A stretch of DNA of 64,000 bases from Krasilnikovia cinnamomea (GCF_004217545.1 NZ_SHKY01000001.1:2790001-2854000); one strand, 5' to 3'. Positions 24,420 to 33,304 are shown, counted from the stretch's first letter. The notes: generated from the sequence alone by a model not told the origin. Translations and numbers: made by a program.

Positions 24420-25889
24420 ATGCCCCGCAACCGGCTACGCCTGACGATCTACCTCGGAGCGGCCCTACTCGCCGTGGGCGGTGGCGTGGGCGCGGCGGTC
24501 GCGGCCACGAACCCGGCCGGTGCACCGGCGGGCGGCAAACTGACCGCCACGTTCAGCACCGACTCCAAGTGGGACACGGGCTACCAGGCCCGGTACACGA
24601 TCAAGAACAGCGGCTCGGCGGCGGTGACGGGCTGGCAGCTCTCCTTCGGGCTGCCGTCGACCGCCAAGCTCGGCACGTTCTGGGACACCGCGATCACCAC
24701 GTCCGGTGCGACCTCCACGGCCAAGGACAAGGGCTACAACAACACCATCCCCGCCGGCGGGGCCGTCGAATTCGGCTTCATCGTCGCGGGCAAGGGCGAG
24801 CCGACCAGTTGCACCATCAACGGCGCCTCGTGCTCGGGCGGCGGGGGCACTCCGACGACCACCCCGGCCACCGAGCCACCGACCACCCCCGCCACCAAGC
24901 CGACCACCACGGCGCCGGCCACGACGCCGCTGGCCACCACGAAGCCGCCCGTCACCACCGCGCCGCCCACCACGACGGCGCCCCCGCCGGCCACCGGTGG
25001 CGGCGGCAACGTCAAGGTCGCCCCGTACGTCGACATGGGTCTGCTGTCCAACCCCAACTCGCCGACGCTGGCCGACATGGCCGCCGCCGGTGGGGTGAAG
25101 TCGTACTCGCTGGCGTTCGTGACCAGCGCCGGGTGCCAGGCGACCTGGTTCAACGCGTTCGACCCGCGGTCGAAGCAGTTCGGCGACCAGATCGACGCGC
25201 TGCGCAAGGCCGGCGGTGACGTCAAGGTCTCCTTCGGTGGCGCGACCGGCGTCGAACTGGCCCAGGCGTGCACGGACGTCAAGGCGCTGGAGGCGGAGTA
25301 CCAGGCGGTCGTGTCGGCGTACAACCTCAAGTACATCGACCTGGACATCGAGGGCGCCGCGGTGGCCGACCGCACGACGATCGACCGGCGGTCGACCGCG
25401 CTGGCCTCGCTGCAGAAGGCCAACCCCGGCCTGAAGATCTCGCTCACCCTGCCGGTGCTGCCGGAGGGTCTGACCGCCGACGGCCTCAACGTGGTGAACT
25501 CGGCCAAGAAGGCGGGCGTCGACCTGGACCTGGTCAACATCATGGCCATGGACTACGGCCGGGCCGGCCAGGACTACGGTGACCTGGCGATCCAGGCCGT
25601 GAAGTCCACCAAGGACCAGATCAAGTCGATCTACGGCAACAGCGACGCGGCAGCGTTCAAGATGGTCGGCGTCACGCCGATGCTCGGCAAGAACGACGAC
25701 CAGGGCACCTTCACCCAGGACGACGCCCGGGACGTGGTCGCCTTCGCGAACAGCAACCACGTCGGGTTCGTCTCCTTCTGGGAGGCCAACCGTGACCGCA
25801 ACGCCTGCAACGGCGCGCTGTTCCAGTGCACGAACGTGGCCCAGTCCCCGTCCGAGTTCAGCAAGATCTTCGCCGGCTTCACCGGCTGA
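24420..25889 (+). CDS. Secreted chitinase, CBM2 plus GH18
   Basis: A 489-residue secreted enzyme. It has a signal peptide at about 1-29 (GAAVA cleavage), a CBM2-type carbohydrate-binding module at about 36-140 (KWDTGYQARYTIKNSGS, with two flanking cysteines), a Thr/Pro-rich linker to about 195 and a GH18 catalytic domain to the end. The GH18 active-site DxDxE signature is in YIDLDIEG, with D307, D309 and E311. The domain order and size are typical of actinomycete chitinases that attack crystalline chitin. ATG 24420 follows GATAGGAGTCTTCG. A strong terminator hairpin follows the gene. Confidence 0.93.
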   Translation: MPRNRLRLTIYLGAALLAVGGGVGAAVAATNPAGAPAGGKLTATFSTDSKWDTGYQARYTIKNSGSAAVTGWQLSFGLPSTAKLGTFWDTAITTSGATSTAKDKGYNNTIPAGGAVEFGFIVAGKGEPTSCTINGASCSGGGGTPTTTPATEPPTTPATKPTTTAPATTPLATTKPPVTTAPPTTTAPPPATGGGGNVKVAPYVDMGLLSNPNSPTLADMAAAGGVKSYSLAFVTSAGCQATWFNAFDPRSKQFGDQIDALRKAGGDVKVSFGGATGVELAQACTDVKALEAEYQAVVSAYNLKYIDLDIEGAAVADRTTIDRRSTALASLQKANPGLKISLTLPVLPEGLTADGLNVVNSAKKAGVDLDLVNIMAMDYGRAGQDYGDLAIQAVKSTKDQIKSIYGNSDAAAFKMVGVTPMLGKNDDQGTFTQDDARDVVAFANSNHVGFVSFWEANRDRNACNGALFQCTNVAQSPSEFSKIFAGFTG

Positions 25890-25908
25890 CGATCAGTCGC
25901 TTCACCCC

Positions 25909-25945
25909 ACGCGGCGCCGGGAATGCCCCCTTCCCGGCGCCGCGT
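25909..25945. terminator. Bidirectional terminator between chitinase and MFS genes
   Basis: A perfect 15-bp stem with a 7-base loop. The left arm is 25909-25923 (ACGCGGCGCCGGGAA) and the right arm 25931-25945. It lies 20 bp after the chitinase stop and about 60 bp from the convergent transporter stop, so it can serve both transcripts. Confidence 0.85.
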
Positions 25946-26006
25946 CGTGTTCTGGCCCGAGCGCTTGGGACCGCCGACCCCCGTTGCCACGGCGGTGCGT
26001 ACCGGC

Positions 26007-27431
26007 TCAGGCCGCGACGGCCGCCTCGACCTGGTCCGCCGTGGGCCGCACGCGCGGCGCCCCCAGGGTGGTCAGGATGTTCACCGCCGCGAACAGCGCC
26101 GCGGCGAACAACCCGCGCTCGAAGCCCCCGACCAGCGCATCCTGCGGATTCGCCCCGCCGGCCAGTAGCCCCTCGACGTGCGTGGTGGCCAGGGTGGTGA
26201 TCACCGCGAGGCCGATCGCGCCGCCCACCTGGTAGCCCGAGTTCACCACGCCGGAGGCCGCGCCCGCCTCGTCCGGCCGGACCCCGGCCACCGCGGCGAT
26301 CATCGCCGGGGTGCCGGTCGCGATGATGCCGATCCCGAACAGGATCAGGCCGGGCAGCAACTGCGTGGCGTACGCGCCGGTGGCGTCCGCGCGGGTGAGC
26401 AGCAGCAGGCCGAGGACGCTGAGCACCGCGCCGCCGAACTGCACCGGTTTGGTGCCGAAGCGGGTGACCAGTTGGGACGCGACCACGGCACTGACGATCG
26501 CGGCGATGCCCATGGGCAGGAACGCCAGGCCGGTCTCCAGGGCGGTCAGGCCGCGGACCTGCTGCAGGAAGATCGCGGTCAGGAAGAACATGGCCAGGAA
26601 TCCGGCGCCGTTCAGGGCCAGGGCCAGCACGGACGTGCGCAGGCCGCGTGATCGGAACAGGTGCAGCGGCACGAGCGGGGCGGCGGACCGGGCCTCGACC
26701 CGCAGGAAGAGCGCCAGCAGGCCGAGCCCACCGGCCAGCAGCGCGATCACCTCGGCGGAGCCCCAGCCGAGCGGTTCGGCCCGGATGACGCCGAGCACGA
26801 CGGCCAGCAGGCCGCCCGTGCCGAGCAGGGCACCGGCCACATCGAACGTACGGCGGCCCGCCGGGCGCACCCGCGACTCGGCGACGAACACCGGCGCCAG
26901 CGCGACCAGGGCGATCGCGATGGGCACGTTCACCAGGAACACCCACCGCCAGCTCAGCGAGTCGACCAGCAGGCCACCCGCGATCACCCCCAGCGTTCCG
27001 CCGAGCCCCGCGAGGCCGCCCCAGATTCCCATGGCGATGTTGCGGTCGCGGCCGTGCGCGAACGTCACGGTGAGGATCGCGAACGCGGCCGGGGACAGCA
27101 GCGCCCCGCCGAGGCCCTGCACGGCCCGCATGACCACGAGCTGCTCAGGGGTGGACGCCAGGCCCGCCACGAGGGAGGTGAGGCCGAACAGCAGCAGGCC
27201 CGCGATGAAGACCCGGCGCCGGCCGAGCAGGTCGGCGGCGCGGCCGCCGAGCAGCAGGAAACCCCCGAAGATCAGGGTGTACGCGCTGATGACCCACTGC
27301 AGGCCCGAGGGCGAGAAGCCGAGGTCCTGCTGGATGTCCGGGAGCGCGACGTTCACGATCGTCACGTCGAGCACCACTATGAACTGGGCGAGCGCCAGCA
27401 CCACCAGCGCCGACCACGGACTGCGTCTCAC
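26007..27431 (-). CDS. MFS drug/proton antiporter, DHA2 (EmrB/QacA) type
   Basis: A 474-residue membrane protein with about 14 predicted helices. The helix-1 motif is LAQFIVVLDVTIVNVALP, followed by the motif-A loop LGGRAADLLGRRRVF and motif C in the GLAGLGGTLGVIAGGLL segment. These are diagnostic of DHA2 exporters, which expel drugs or hydrophobic metabolites. The start is taken as GTG 27431, with GGAGG five bases upstream. The frame extends 25 codons further but lacks a ribosome site there. It follows the tetR gene on the same strand, with a perfect inverted repeat just upstream of the start, and is therefore probably TetR-regulated. Confidence 0.9.
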   Translation of the reverse strand: MRRSPWSALVVLALAQFIVVLDVTIVNVALPDIQQDLGFSPSGLQWVISAYTLIFGGFLLLGGRAADLLGRRRVFIAGLLLFGLTSLVAGLASTPEQLVVMRAVQGLGGALLSPAAFAILTVTFAHGRDRNIAMGIWGGLAGLGGTLGVIAGGLLVDSLSWRWVFLVNVPIAIALVALAPVFVAESRVRPAGRRTFDVAGALLGTGGLLAVVLGVIRAEPLGWGSAEVIALLAGGLGLLALFLRVEARSAAPLVPLHLFRSRGLRTSVLALALNGAGFLAMFFLTAIFLQQVRGLTALETGLAFLPMGIAAIVSAVVASQLVTRFGTKPVQFGGAVLSVLGLLLLTRADATGAYATQLLPGLILFGIGIIATGTPAMIAAVAGVRPDEAGAASGVVNSGYQVGGAIGLAVITTLATTHVEGLLAGGANPQDALVGGFERGLFAAALFAAVNILTTLGAPRVRPTADQVEAAVAA

Positions 27432-27459
27432 GTCTACCTCCGTCAGCGTCGCCGCACTA

Positions 27460-27494
27460 TGCGACGTACATGTACACCGTATACGTACGTCGCA
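27460..27494 (-). promoter_or_regulatory. Probable TetR operator upstream of MFS exporter
   Basis: Perfect 10-bp inverted repeat TGCGACGTAC (27460-27469) and GTACGTCGCA (27485-27494), with a 15-base centre that itself contains GTACAC and GTATAC. It lies 29 bp before the exporter start and 41 bp after the tetR stop, in AT-richer DNA. Confidence 0.7.
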
Positions 27495-27535
27495 CGGCGA
27501 CGTCAAGCGCGCGGCCGCGATGGAGGGGTACTTGG

Positions 27536-28207
27536 TCAGGTCCGGCGAACGCCGCGAGTGCCCTGAACCAGCAGGTCGATGTTGAAGGCGAAGTAGTCGT
27601 CCCGGTCCGCGCAGCCGACCAGGGCGGGCGCGGCGGCCACGACATGGGGATAGCGCGCGGGCGAGAGAACCTCGAGCGCGCCCCGCTTGTGCCGCAGGAT
27701 CTCCTCACGGGCCTCGGCACTGACCGCGTTGTGCGGGTTCGGATCGGAGGTGACCAGCGTGATCACCGCGCAGAGCAGATAGCGACCCACCTGCGCCGCC
27801 CGGGCCGGGGCGAACCCGCCCTGCTCCAGCAGGGTCAGCGCCCGTTCCGCCAGAAGGAGGCCCGGCTCCGAGGCGAGGATCCGCTTCAGCGCGAGCCCGG
27901 CCACCGCCGGATGCGGCTCGATCGCGGCCAGGAACGCCCGCAGGACGTCACCCAGCTGCTCGTCCCAGGTGCCGGCGCCGGGCTCGGGCAGCCGCACCTC
28001 ACCGACCAGGAACTCCGCGATGCCGTCGAGCAGCGCGTCTTTGTCGTTGAAGTGCCAGTACATGGCCATCGGAGTGACACCGTGCTCCTGGGCGAGCCGG
28101 CGGATGGTCACCGCGTCCAGCCCTTCCGCGTCAGCCAGGGAGACAGCGCTCGCCACGATCGCATCCCGGCTCAGACGAGGCCGCGTCGCCGTACGTCGGT
28201 TGGCCAT
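27536..28207 (-). CDS. TetR/AcrR family repressor
   Basis: A 223-residue TetR-family regulator. The N-terminal helix-turn-helix is seen in LSRDAIVASAVSLADAEGLDAVTIRRLAQEHGV and PMAMYWHFNDKDALLDGIAE, residues about 12-60. The remainder is a helical ligand-binding domain of the TetR_C type. It is immediately upstream of, and on the same strand as, the DHA2 exporter, with a perfect inverted repeat between the two. This is the usual architecture for a drug-responsive repressor controlling its exporter. The inducer is unknown. It is divergent from the GGDEF gene. Confidence 0.9.
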   Translation of the reverse strand: MANRRTATRPRLSRDAIVASAVSLADAEGLDAVTIRRLAQEHGVTPMAMYWHFNDKDALLDGIAEFLVGEVRLPEPGAGTWDEQLGDVLRAFLAAIEPHPAVAGLALKRILASEPGLLLAERALTLLEQGGFAPARAAQVGRYLLCAVITLVTSDPNPHNAVSAEAREEILRHKRGALEVLSPARYPHVVAAAPALVGCADRDDYFAFNIDLLVQGTRGVRRT

Positions 28208-28390
28208 CCGACCACTGTACGACGCGGGCCCGGTGAGACAGGAATCACGCTCGAACCCTCAAAACCTGTGACTCTCGGTCAACGATTGAACGCGAAGAGT
28301 ACCGGAACATCGGCGGCAACGGCGATCCAAATTGCTTCAGCCGGGCCGCCGGGGGCCGATGAGCACGGGTGGACGGGAAGGAGGTGGCCG

Positions 28391-29998
28391 GTGAACGGCA
28401 GCGCGATTTGTGCCGAGCAGCTGTCGGCTGCGCTGCTGGCGATCGAGGAACGCATCCTCTGGAACGCCGAAGCCGATCTCGCCCTCGCCACCGAGCTCGA
28501 AGCCCAGGCCGTCGAACTGGGCGACGAAGCCCTCGCCGCCCGCGCCCGCCTGTGCCGTACGAACATGCTCATGCGCACCGGCGACGTCGCCGGGGCTGCC
28601 CGGCAGATCTACGACTGCTACGAATGGGCGGTCGAGCACGAGGATCGCCGGCTGCAGGCCCGTACCCACCTGATCTGGGCGAACATCCAGCGTCTGCTCG
28701 GCGACTTCGCCAAGTGCCTGGAGCACTCGCTGAGCTCCGTCGAGCTGCTCGACGAGACCGCCACCCCGTTCATGCAGGTGTGGCACCGCGCCAAGCTGGC
28801 CGACGCGCTGGGCCTCAACGGCGCGATGGAGGCGGCCCGGCCGCGCTACCACCAGGCCGAGGAGCTGGCCCGGGAACTGCGCCTGTGGGAAACGCTGACC
28901 AGCGTGCTGAACAACTGGGCCTACACCGAGTTCACCGACGGCGACTTCGTGCGCGCCCAGGAGGTGGTGCAGCGCCTGAACCACCACGCGGTGACGCACG
29001 GCTTCGAGCTGGATCCCGCGACGCTGGACACGATCGGCGCGATCCAGATCGAGAACGGCGAGTACGCCGCGGCCGAGGAGACGATGCGGGTATGCATCGC
29101 CCGGCACGAGACCGGCCTGCGCGAGGACGCCGACGACCTGCCCGAGTACCTGCTCACCATGGCCCGCGCCCAGCGTTGCATGGGCGCCCTCGACCGGGCG
29201 CAGGCCAGTCTGGACACTGCCCGGCTGCTGTGCGTCGATCGCGAACTGCACGAGGTGCTGGTCCGCGTACACCAGGAGCAGGCCGAGCTGCTCGCCGCGC
29301 GCGGCGAGTTCGCCGAGGCGTTCGCGATGCACAAGACCTTCTACGCGGCCCACGAGAGCCTGCGCTCGAAGCAGCGCGAGGCCCAGGCGCAGACCCGGCA
29401 GGCCATGTTCGAGACCGCCGAGGCCCGCGAGGAGGCCGAACGCTTCCGCGAGCAGGCCCGCCGCGACCCGCTGACCGGCCTGCGCAACCGCCGGTACATC
29501 GACGAGGAACTGCCCGCCCTGCTCACCGGCGACGCCGACCTCACCGTCGCGATCGTCGACCTCGACCACTTCAAGCGGGTCAACGACCAGCTCTCCCACG
29601 ACGTCGGCGACCAGGTGCTGGTGCAGGTCGCGAAGCTGCTGGAGACGAAGCTGGCGGCGGTCGCACCGGACGGGTTCGTGGCCCGGCTGGGCGGCGAGGA
29701 GTTCCTCCTGGTGCTGCCCAGGACGCCGGTGCCCACCGCGACCACGCGGCTCGACGAGGTCCGGCGGGCGATCCGGGCGTACGACTGGTGGACCATCACC
29801 GGTGACCTGCCCGTCACGGTGAGCATCGGCGTGGCCGGCGTGCACGAGGCCCCGGACCTCAGCCAGTCCGCCATCCTGTCCACGGCGGACCGCAACCTGT
29901 ACGTCGCCAAGCGGGGCGGGCGCGACCGCGTCGTGTCCGGCATGGCCCGCGACGGGCGCACGCGCTCGTACCGCGACCGTGACCGCGACGCCGCCTGA
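28391..29998 (+). CDS. TPR-GGDEF diguanylate cyclase
   Basis: A 535-residue soluble protein. Residues about 10-350 form TPR-like helical repeats (for example GDEALAARARLCRTNMLMRTGD and ARGEFAEAFAMHKTFYAAH), then a coiled-coil linker and a GGDEF domain at about 370-520. The active site is intact: RDPLTGLRNRR, VDLDHFKRVND and GGEEF at 434-438. The RxxD inhibitory site that normally precedes it is VAPD here, so product inhibition is probably lost. The GTG at 28391 with GGAGG seven bases upstream is chosen. The frame is open much further upstream but overlaps the tetR region. It synthesises c-di-GMP, a developmental signal in actinomycetes. Confidence 0.9.
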   Translation: MNGSAICAEQLSAALLAIEERILWNAEADLALATELEAQAVELGDEALAARARLCRTNMLMRTGDVAGAARQIYDCYEWAVEHEDRRLQARTHLIWANIQRLLGDFAKCLEHSLSSVELLDETATPFMQVWHRAKLADALGLNGAMEAARPRYHQAEELARELRLWETLTSVLNNWAYTEFTDGDFVRAQEVVQRLNHHAVTHGFELDPATLDTIGAIQIENGEYAAAEETMRVCIARHETGLREDADDLPEYLLTMARAQRCMGALDRAQASLDTARLLCVDRELHEVLVRVHQEQAELLAARGEFAEAFAMHKTFYAAHESLRSKQREAQAQTRQAMFETAEAREEAERFREQARRDPLTGLRNRRYIDEELPALLTGDADLTVAIVDLDHFKRVNDQLSHDVGDQVLVQVAKLLETKLAAVAPDGFVARLGGEEFLLVLPRTPVPTATTRLDEVRRAIRAYDWWTITGDLPVTVSIGVAGVHEAPDLSQSAILSTADRNLYVAKRGGRDRVVSGMARDGRTRSYRDRDRDAA

Positions 29999-30007
29999 TC
30001 TTCTCGG

Positions 30008-30040
30008 GTCGCCCGCTGTGCCACCACGCTGCGGGGCGAC
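30008..30040 (+). terminator. Possible terminator after GGDEF gene
   Basis: GTCGCCC (30008-30014) pairs with GGGCGAC (30034-30040), enclosing a smaller GTG/CAC stem. It starts 10 bp after the stop codon. Confidence 0.5.
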
Positions 30041-30227
30041 AGACGATCGAGCGACGGGGCTGAATTTCACCCGCGAAGCCCGCTAGTCTGACCACAGTGG
30101 CCGAATCGACGCGCATCCGGGCGTCACACGGTCACCGACCAGACAGAGATCGTCGCGACGAGATCAGTTTCGGTCAGGCCCGCCGGCGTCGGCCGCGCTT
30201 CGGCCCGGCCGGGATCAGGAGGCGGGC

Positions 30228-31055
30228 GTGGAGCAGGGCAAGGACGTTCCTCCGGCGGCGGAGCTCGCACCCCCGGGGGTGAACATCAATGTGCCCCACT
30301 CGGCTCGCATCTACGACTACTGGCTCGGCGGCAAGGACAACTTCGCGGTGGACCGCGCGGTCGGCGAGGCCATGATCCAGGCGATCCCGGACCTGCGCTA
30401 CATGGCCGGGGAGAATCGCAAGTTCGTCCACCGCGCCGCCCGCGACCTGGTCGCGAAGGAGGGCATCCGGCAGTTCCTGGACATCGGCACGGGCATCCCG
30501 ACCCGGCCGAACCTGCACGAGATCGCCCAGGAGATCGCCCCGGAGACCCGGGTGGTGTACGTCGACAACGATCCGATCGTGCTGGTGCACGCCCGCGCCC
30601 TCATGGTGAGTTCCGCGCAGGGCCGCAGTGAGTACATCTCGGCCGACATCCGCGACCCGGGCGCCATCCTCGGCGATCAGCAGCTGATCGACACGCTGGA
30701 TCTGACCCGGCCGGTGGGCCTCACGCTGATCGCGATCCTCATGCTGCTGGCGGACAGCGCGGATCCGTGGGGCAAGGTCGCCGAGCTGCGCGACGCGCTG
30801 CCGTCGGGCAGCTGCCTGGCGATCACCCACCCGACGGCGGACTTCAACCCGGATGAGGTGGGCCGCGCCGTGGACGCCGCGACCGGGGCGGGCATGACAC
30901 TGGTCTGCCGTTCCCGCGACCAGGTGCAGCGCTTCTTCGGTGACTGGGAGATGCTCGAGCCCGGGCTGGTGCCGGTGTCCGCGTGGCGGCCGGATGTCCC
31001 GGTCGACCGCCCCGAGGCGGCGTACTACTGGGCCGGGGTGGCCCGCAAGCCCTGA
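30228..31055 (+). CDS. SAM-dependent methyltransferase, PF04672 (DUF574) type
   Basis: A 275-residue Rossmann-fold methyltransferase of a family expanded in actinomycetes. Diagnostic segments are PHSARIYDYWLGGKDNFAVDR near residue 25, the SAM motif FLDIGTGIPTRPNLHEIA near 85, VYVDNDPIVLVHARAL and the late TLVCRSRDQVQRFFGDWEMLEPG. The GTG start has AGGAGG seven bases upstream. The substrate of these enzymes is generally unknown. No biosynthetic partners adjoin it, so its role is not inferred. Its stop lies 56 bp from the convergent small-gene pair. Confidence 0.9.
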   Translation: MEQGKDVPPAAELAPPGVNINVPHSARIYDYWLGGKDNFAVDRAVGEAMIQAIPDLRYMAGENRKFVHRAARDLVAKEGIRQFLDIGTGIPTRPNLHEIAQEIAPETRVVYVDNDPIVLVHARALMVSSAQGRSEYISADIRDPGAILGDQQLIDTLDLTRPVGLTLIAILMLLADSADPWGKVAELRDALPSGSCLAITHPTADFNPDEVGRAVDAATGAGMTLVCRSRDQVQRFFGDWEMLEPGLVPVSAWRPDVPVDRPEAAYYWAGVARKP

Positions 31056-31111
31056 CAACTCGGCCGGTCGGGCAGCCCGGCACGGGGGAACCCGACCGCC
31101 CGACCGGTGCC

Positions 31112-31468
31112 TCATGGCCGCAGTCGCGGCCGCTTGCGGGCGGGCGGCACCGGCATCCGCTGGGCGCGCACCAGCACCTGCCGGCGCGCGCCCTCCCGGC
31201 CCGCCGGGTCGATGACGACCCCCTCGACCTCAAGCCAGGTGTCCCCGTCATGGGGCACCGGCTTGGCCCACTCGACCCGATCCACCTTGAGGATCAGCGG
31301 CCCTTGGCCGTAGCAGTAGTCCGTCTCGGCGAAGACCTGCACCGGCCGCGACGGCACCGCGGCCCGGAGCCGCCCGCCCCGGATGATCGGGGCGGAGCGT
31401 GTCCACATCGTCCGCGCCGGCGCGATCCCGAGGCGCCGGCGCCGGACACATCGGACCGGCTCATTCAC
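31112..31468 (-). CDS. Hypothetical small protein
   Basis: A 118-residue basic protein of unknown family. The core runs from MWTRSAPIIRGGRL through VFAETDYCYGQGPLILKVDRVEW to DGDTWLEVEGVVID. It looks like a small beta-rich domain and ends in a run of basic residues. GTG 31468 overlaps the stop of the upstream small gene by 8 bases, suggesting translational coupling. The frame is open further upstream, but that part is the antisense-like shadow of the neighbour. No signal or membrane segment. Confidence 0.65.
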   Translation of the reverse strand: MNEPVRCVRRRRLGIAPARTMWTRSAPIIRGGRLRAAVPSRPVQVFAETDYCYGQGPLILKVDRVEWAKPVPHDGDTWLEVEGVVIDPAGREGARRQVLVRAQRMPVPPARKRPRLRP

Positions 31469-31724
31469 TCTCGTCGGACTCACCGTCCTTGGCCGGGGCC
31501 GCCCTGCCCGCCGCCGGTGCGCGGCGGGCGGCCGGCCGGCAGAGCGCATACCGCACGCCGCCGAACCGGTGCGTCACCACGCTGGCCCGCGTCGATGCCG
31601 CCCGGACTTCGTCCGTGACCGGCTCGTCGCGGTAGACGAGCGAAAGGTTTCCCCTCCGTTGCGTCTCGGCGGCCTCGTAGCCGCCGGGATCGGGGAGCTC
31701 AGGGCCGATGTTGGGAATCGACAT
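31461..31724 (-). CDS. Hypothetical small protein
   Basis: An 87-residue protein, not recognised. It begins MSIPNIGPELPDPGGYE, contains an amphipathic stretch (VTDEVRAASTRASVVTHRFGGVRYALC) and ends in an Ala-rich then acidic tail. ATG 31724 is preceded by GGAGGAG at 8 bases, a strong ribosome site, which supports a real gene. It is the first gene of a two-gene unit with the 118-residue protein and is divergent from the DUF397 gene. Confidence 0.68.
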   Translation of the reverse strand: MSIPNIGPELPDPGGYEAAETQRRGNLSLVYRDEPVTDEVRAASTRASVVTHRFGGVRYALCRPAARRAPAAGRAAPAKDGESDESE

Positions 31725-31812
31725 GGCAGCACTCCTCCGCTCGGACGCCCCCGCCAGGGAGCCTCGCGTCGAGGTCGCAGAGGTCGATGTCCGCGACCGG
31801 CCCGTCACTCAC

Positions 31813-31835
31813 GGATGTCACCGTAAGTGACATCC
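31813..31835. promoter_or_regulatory. Perfect inverted repeat in divergent promoter region
   Basis: GGATGTCAC (31813-31821) and GTGACATCC (31827-31835) with a 5-base spacer. It lies about 90 bp before the minus-strand pair and 155 bp before the DUF397 gene, a typical place for a dimeric repressor or activator site. Confidence 0.6.
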
Positions 31836-31853
31836 ATTCTTTGTCGTACGTGC

Positions 31854-31903
31854 GTTATCATGCTCACAATCCTGTTCTGACGCAAGGCCAGATGCACGTG
31901 CAT
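31854..31903 (+). promoter_or_regulatory. Shared 50-nt promoter element upstream of DUF397 gene
   Basis: Three blocks, TATCATGCTC (from 31856), CGCAAGGC (31881-31888) and TGCACGTGCAT (31893-31903), recur with identical spacing upstream of the XRE gene. Here the last block is part of the 12-bp palindrome ATGCACGTGCAT. The element ends 86 bp before the DUF397 start. It is a probable binding site for a regulator common to both genes. Confidence 0.7.
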
Positions 31904-31989
31904 TTGCACGACGGGTCCGGCGGTGAGGGCGGAGGGGCGGGTAGGACGCCGGTCGACAGCCGATCGGAGACAGACGTAGGGAGCTTTGT

Positions 31990-32226
31990 ATGAAGCGCAT
32001 CGTCAACGGCATGCCCGCGGGTCAGTTGCCCGGCGTGACGTGGCAGAAGAGCGGCCGCAGCAACCCGAGCGGCAACTGCGTCGAGTGCGCCGCCCTGCCC
32101 GACGGCGGCGTCGCGGTACGCAACTCCCGGGACCCACACGGCCCGGCGCTGATCTACACGGCGGCCGAGATCGAGGCGTTCATCCTCGGCGTACGCGACG
32201 GCGACTTCGACAACCTGCTCGGCTGA
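31990..32226 (+). CDS. DUF397 domain protein
   Basis: A 78-residue protein with the DUF397 pattern: TWQKSGRSNPSGNCVECAAL, then GGVAVRNSRDPHGPALIYTAAEIEAFILGVRDGDFD. DUF397 proteins are small actinobacterial partners of XRE/DUF5753 regulators, and such pairs control development and secondary metabolism. The partner here is the convergent XRE gene about 75 bp away. ATG 31990 is chosen as the start that gives the usual family length. The upstream region shares a 50-nt element with the partner gene. Confidence 0.9.
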   Translation: MKRIVNGMPAGQLPGVTWQKSGRSNPSGNCVECAALPDGGVAVRNSRDPHGPALIYTAAEIEAFILGVRDGDFDNLLG

Positions 32227-32245
32227 ACAGCAGGTACTGGCGACG

Positions 32246-32279
32246 ACGGCCCGCCCGCGCGTAAGCTCGGGCGGGCCGT
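32246..32279. terminator. Bidirectional terminator between DUF397 and XRE genes
   Basis: Perfect 12-bp stem ACGGCCCGCCCG (32246-32257) and CGGGCGGGCCGT (32268-32279) with a 10-base loop, between two convergent stops. Confidence 0.8.
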
Positions 32280-32300
32280 ACGCCACCCGAGCCGCCCGGC

Positions 32301-33203
32301 CTACCCGATCCGGCCGACCTCGTTCAGCAACTTGCCGAGGATCTCCGGGGTGTGGCCGGGCGGTTCCGCGTCGATGCAGACCCGGTCCATGGCCATCGCG
32401 TAGTGGTCGACATCGTCGCGCTTGTCCAGATAGATCCCGCTGGTCAGTTGCTCGACGTAGACCACGTCCGGCAGCTCCGGCTCGGGAAAGCGCAGGATCG
32501 AGAAGGGGCCACCGGCGGCGGCGTGCCCACCGGCGTTGAACGGCAGGATCTGCAGCCGCACACTGGACAGTTTGGACGCCTCGATGAGCGCCTCGATCTG
32601 ACGGCGCATCACCTCGACCCCACCGATCGGCCGGCGCAGCACCGCCTCGTCGATGACCGCCCACAGCTGCGGCGGGTTCGCCCGGGTCAGGATCTGCTGG
32701 CGCTGATGGCGCAGCTGCACCCGGCGGTCGATCTCCTCGGTCGTCGCGCCCGCATGCCCGAGCAGGATGACCGCACGGGCGTACTCGGGCGTCTGCAGGA
32801 GACCGGGGACGAACTGGATCTCGTACGTCCGGATCAGCGACGCCGCCGCCTCCAGGCCGAGATACGCCTGGAACCAGTTCGGCAGGACGTCGCTGTAGTG
32901 GTGCCACCATCCCGGATTGTTCGCCTGACGGGCGAGGCCGAGCAGCGCCTCGCGCTCCTTGGCATCGGTGACGCCGTACATGGTGAGCAGGTCGGCGACG
33001 TCGCGCTCCTTGAAGCTGACCCGGCCGAGCTCCATCCGGCTGATCTTGGATCCCGAGGCGCGGATGTCGTAGCCGGCATCCTCGCGGCTGATGCCCCGAC
33101 CCTCGCGCAGGCGACGTAGCTGCGCCCCCAGCAGGATGCGCAGCACGGTGGGGCCGCTCTGCGGCGCCTCGTCCCGACCTGCGACCACCTGACTCCTCGT
33201 CAC
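32301..33203 (-). CDS. XRE-family regulator with DUF5753 domain
   Basis: A 300-residue protein. An N-terminal helix-turn-helix at about 22-80 (LLGAQLRRLREGRGISREDAG, SGSKISRMELGRVSFKERDV) is followed by a DUF5753 domain. That domain contains the characteristic FVPGLLQTPEYARAV and the C-terminal LDKRDDVDHYAMAMDRV helix. Such WhiJ-like regulators act with small DUF397 proteins, and the convergent gene is one. ATG 33203 begins at the usual distance before the HTH. A 50-nt upstream element identical in layout to that of the DUF397 gene suggests common control, possibly autoregulation. Confidence 0.92.
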   Translation of the reverse strand: MTRSQVVAGRDEAPQSGPTVLRILLGAQLRRLREGRGISREDAGYDIRASGSKISRMELGRVSFKERDVADLLTMYGVTDAKEREALLGLARQANNPGWWHHYSDVLPNWFQAYLGLEAAASLIRTYEIQFVPGLLQTPEYARAVILLGHAGATTEEIDRRVQLRHQRQQILTRANPPQLWAVIDEAVLRRPIGGVEVMRRQIEALIEASKLSSVRLQILPFNAGGHAAAGGPFSILRFPEPELPDVVYVEQLTSGIYLDKRDDVDHYAMAMDRVCIDAEPPGHTPEILGKLLNEVGRIG

Positions 33204-33304
33204 CGTTCCTGGGCTGCCCGATCGCAGTCCCTCCGCATCCTAAAGGGGAGATCGCGCCGCGTGAAACGGAACGGCCTGTTCGTACGCCCTTCCGCACAGG
33301 ACCG

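Noticed and set aside
31112-31549. Longer version of the 118-residue small protein
   Set aside because: The extra N-terminus lies inside the upstream gene and has no ribosome site. The GTG overlapping the upstream stop is better.
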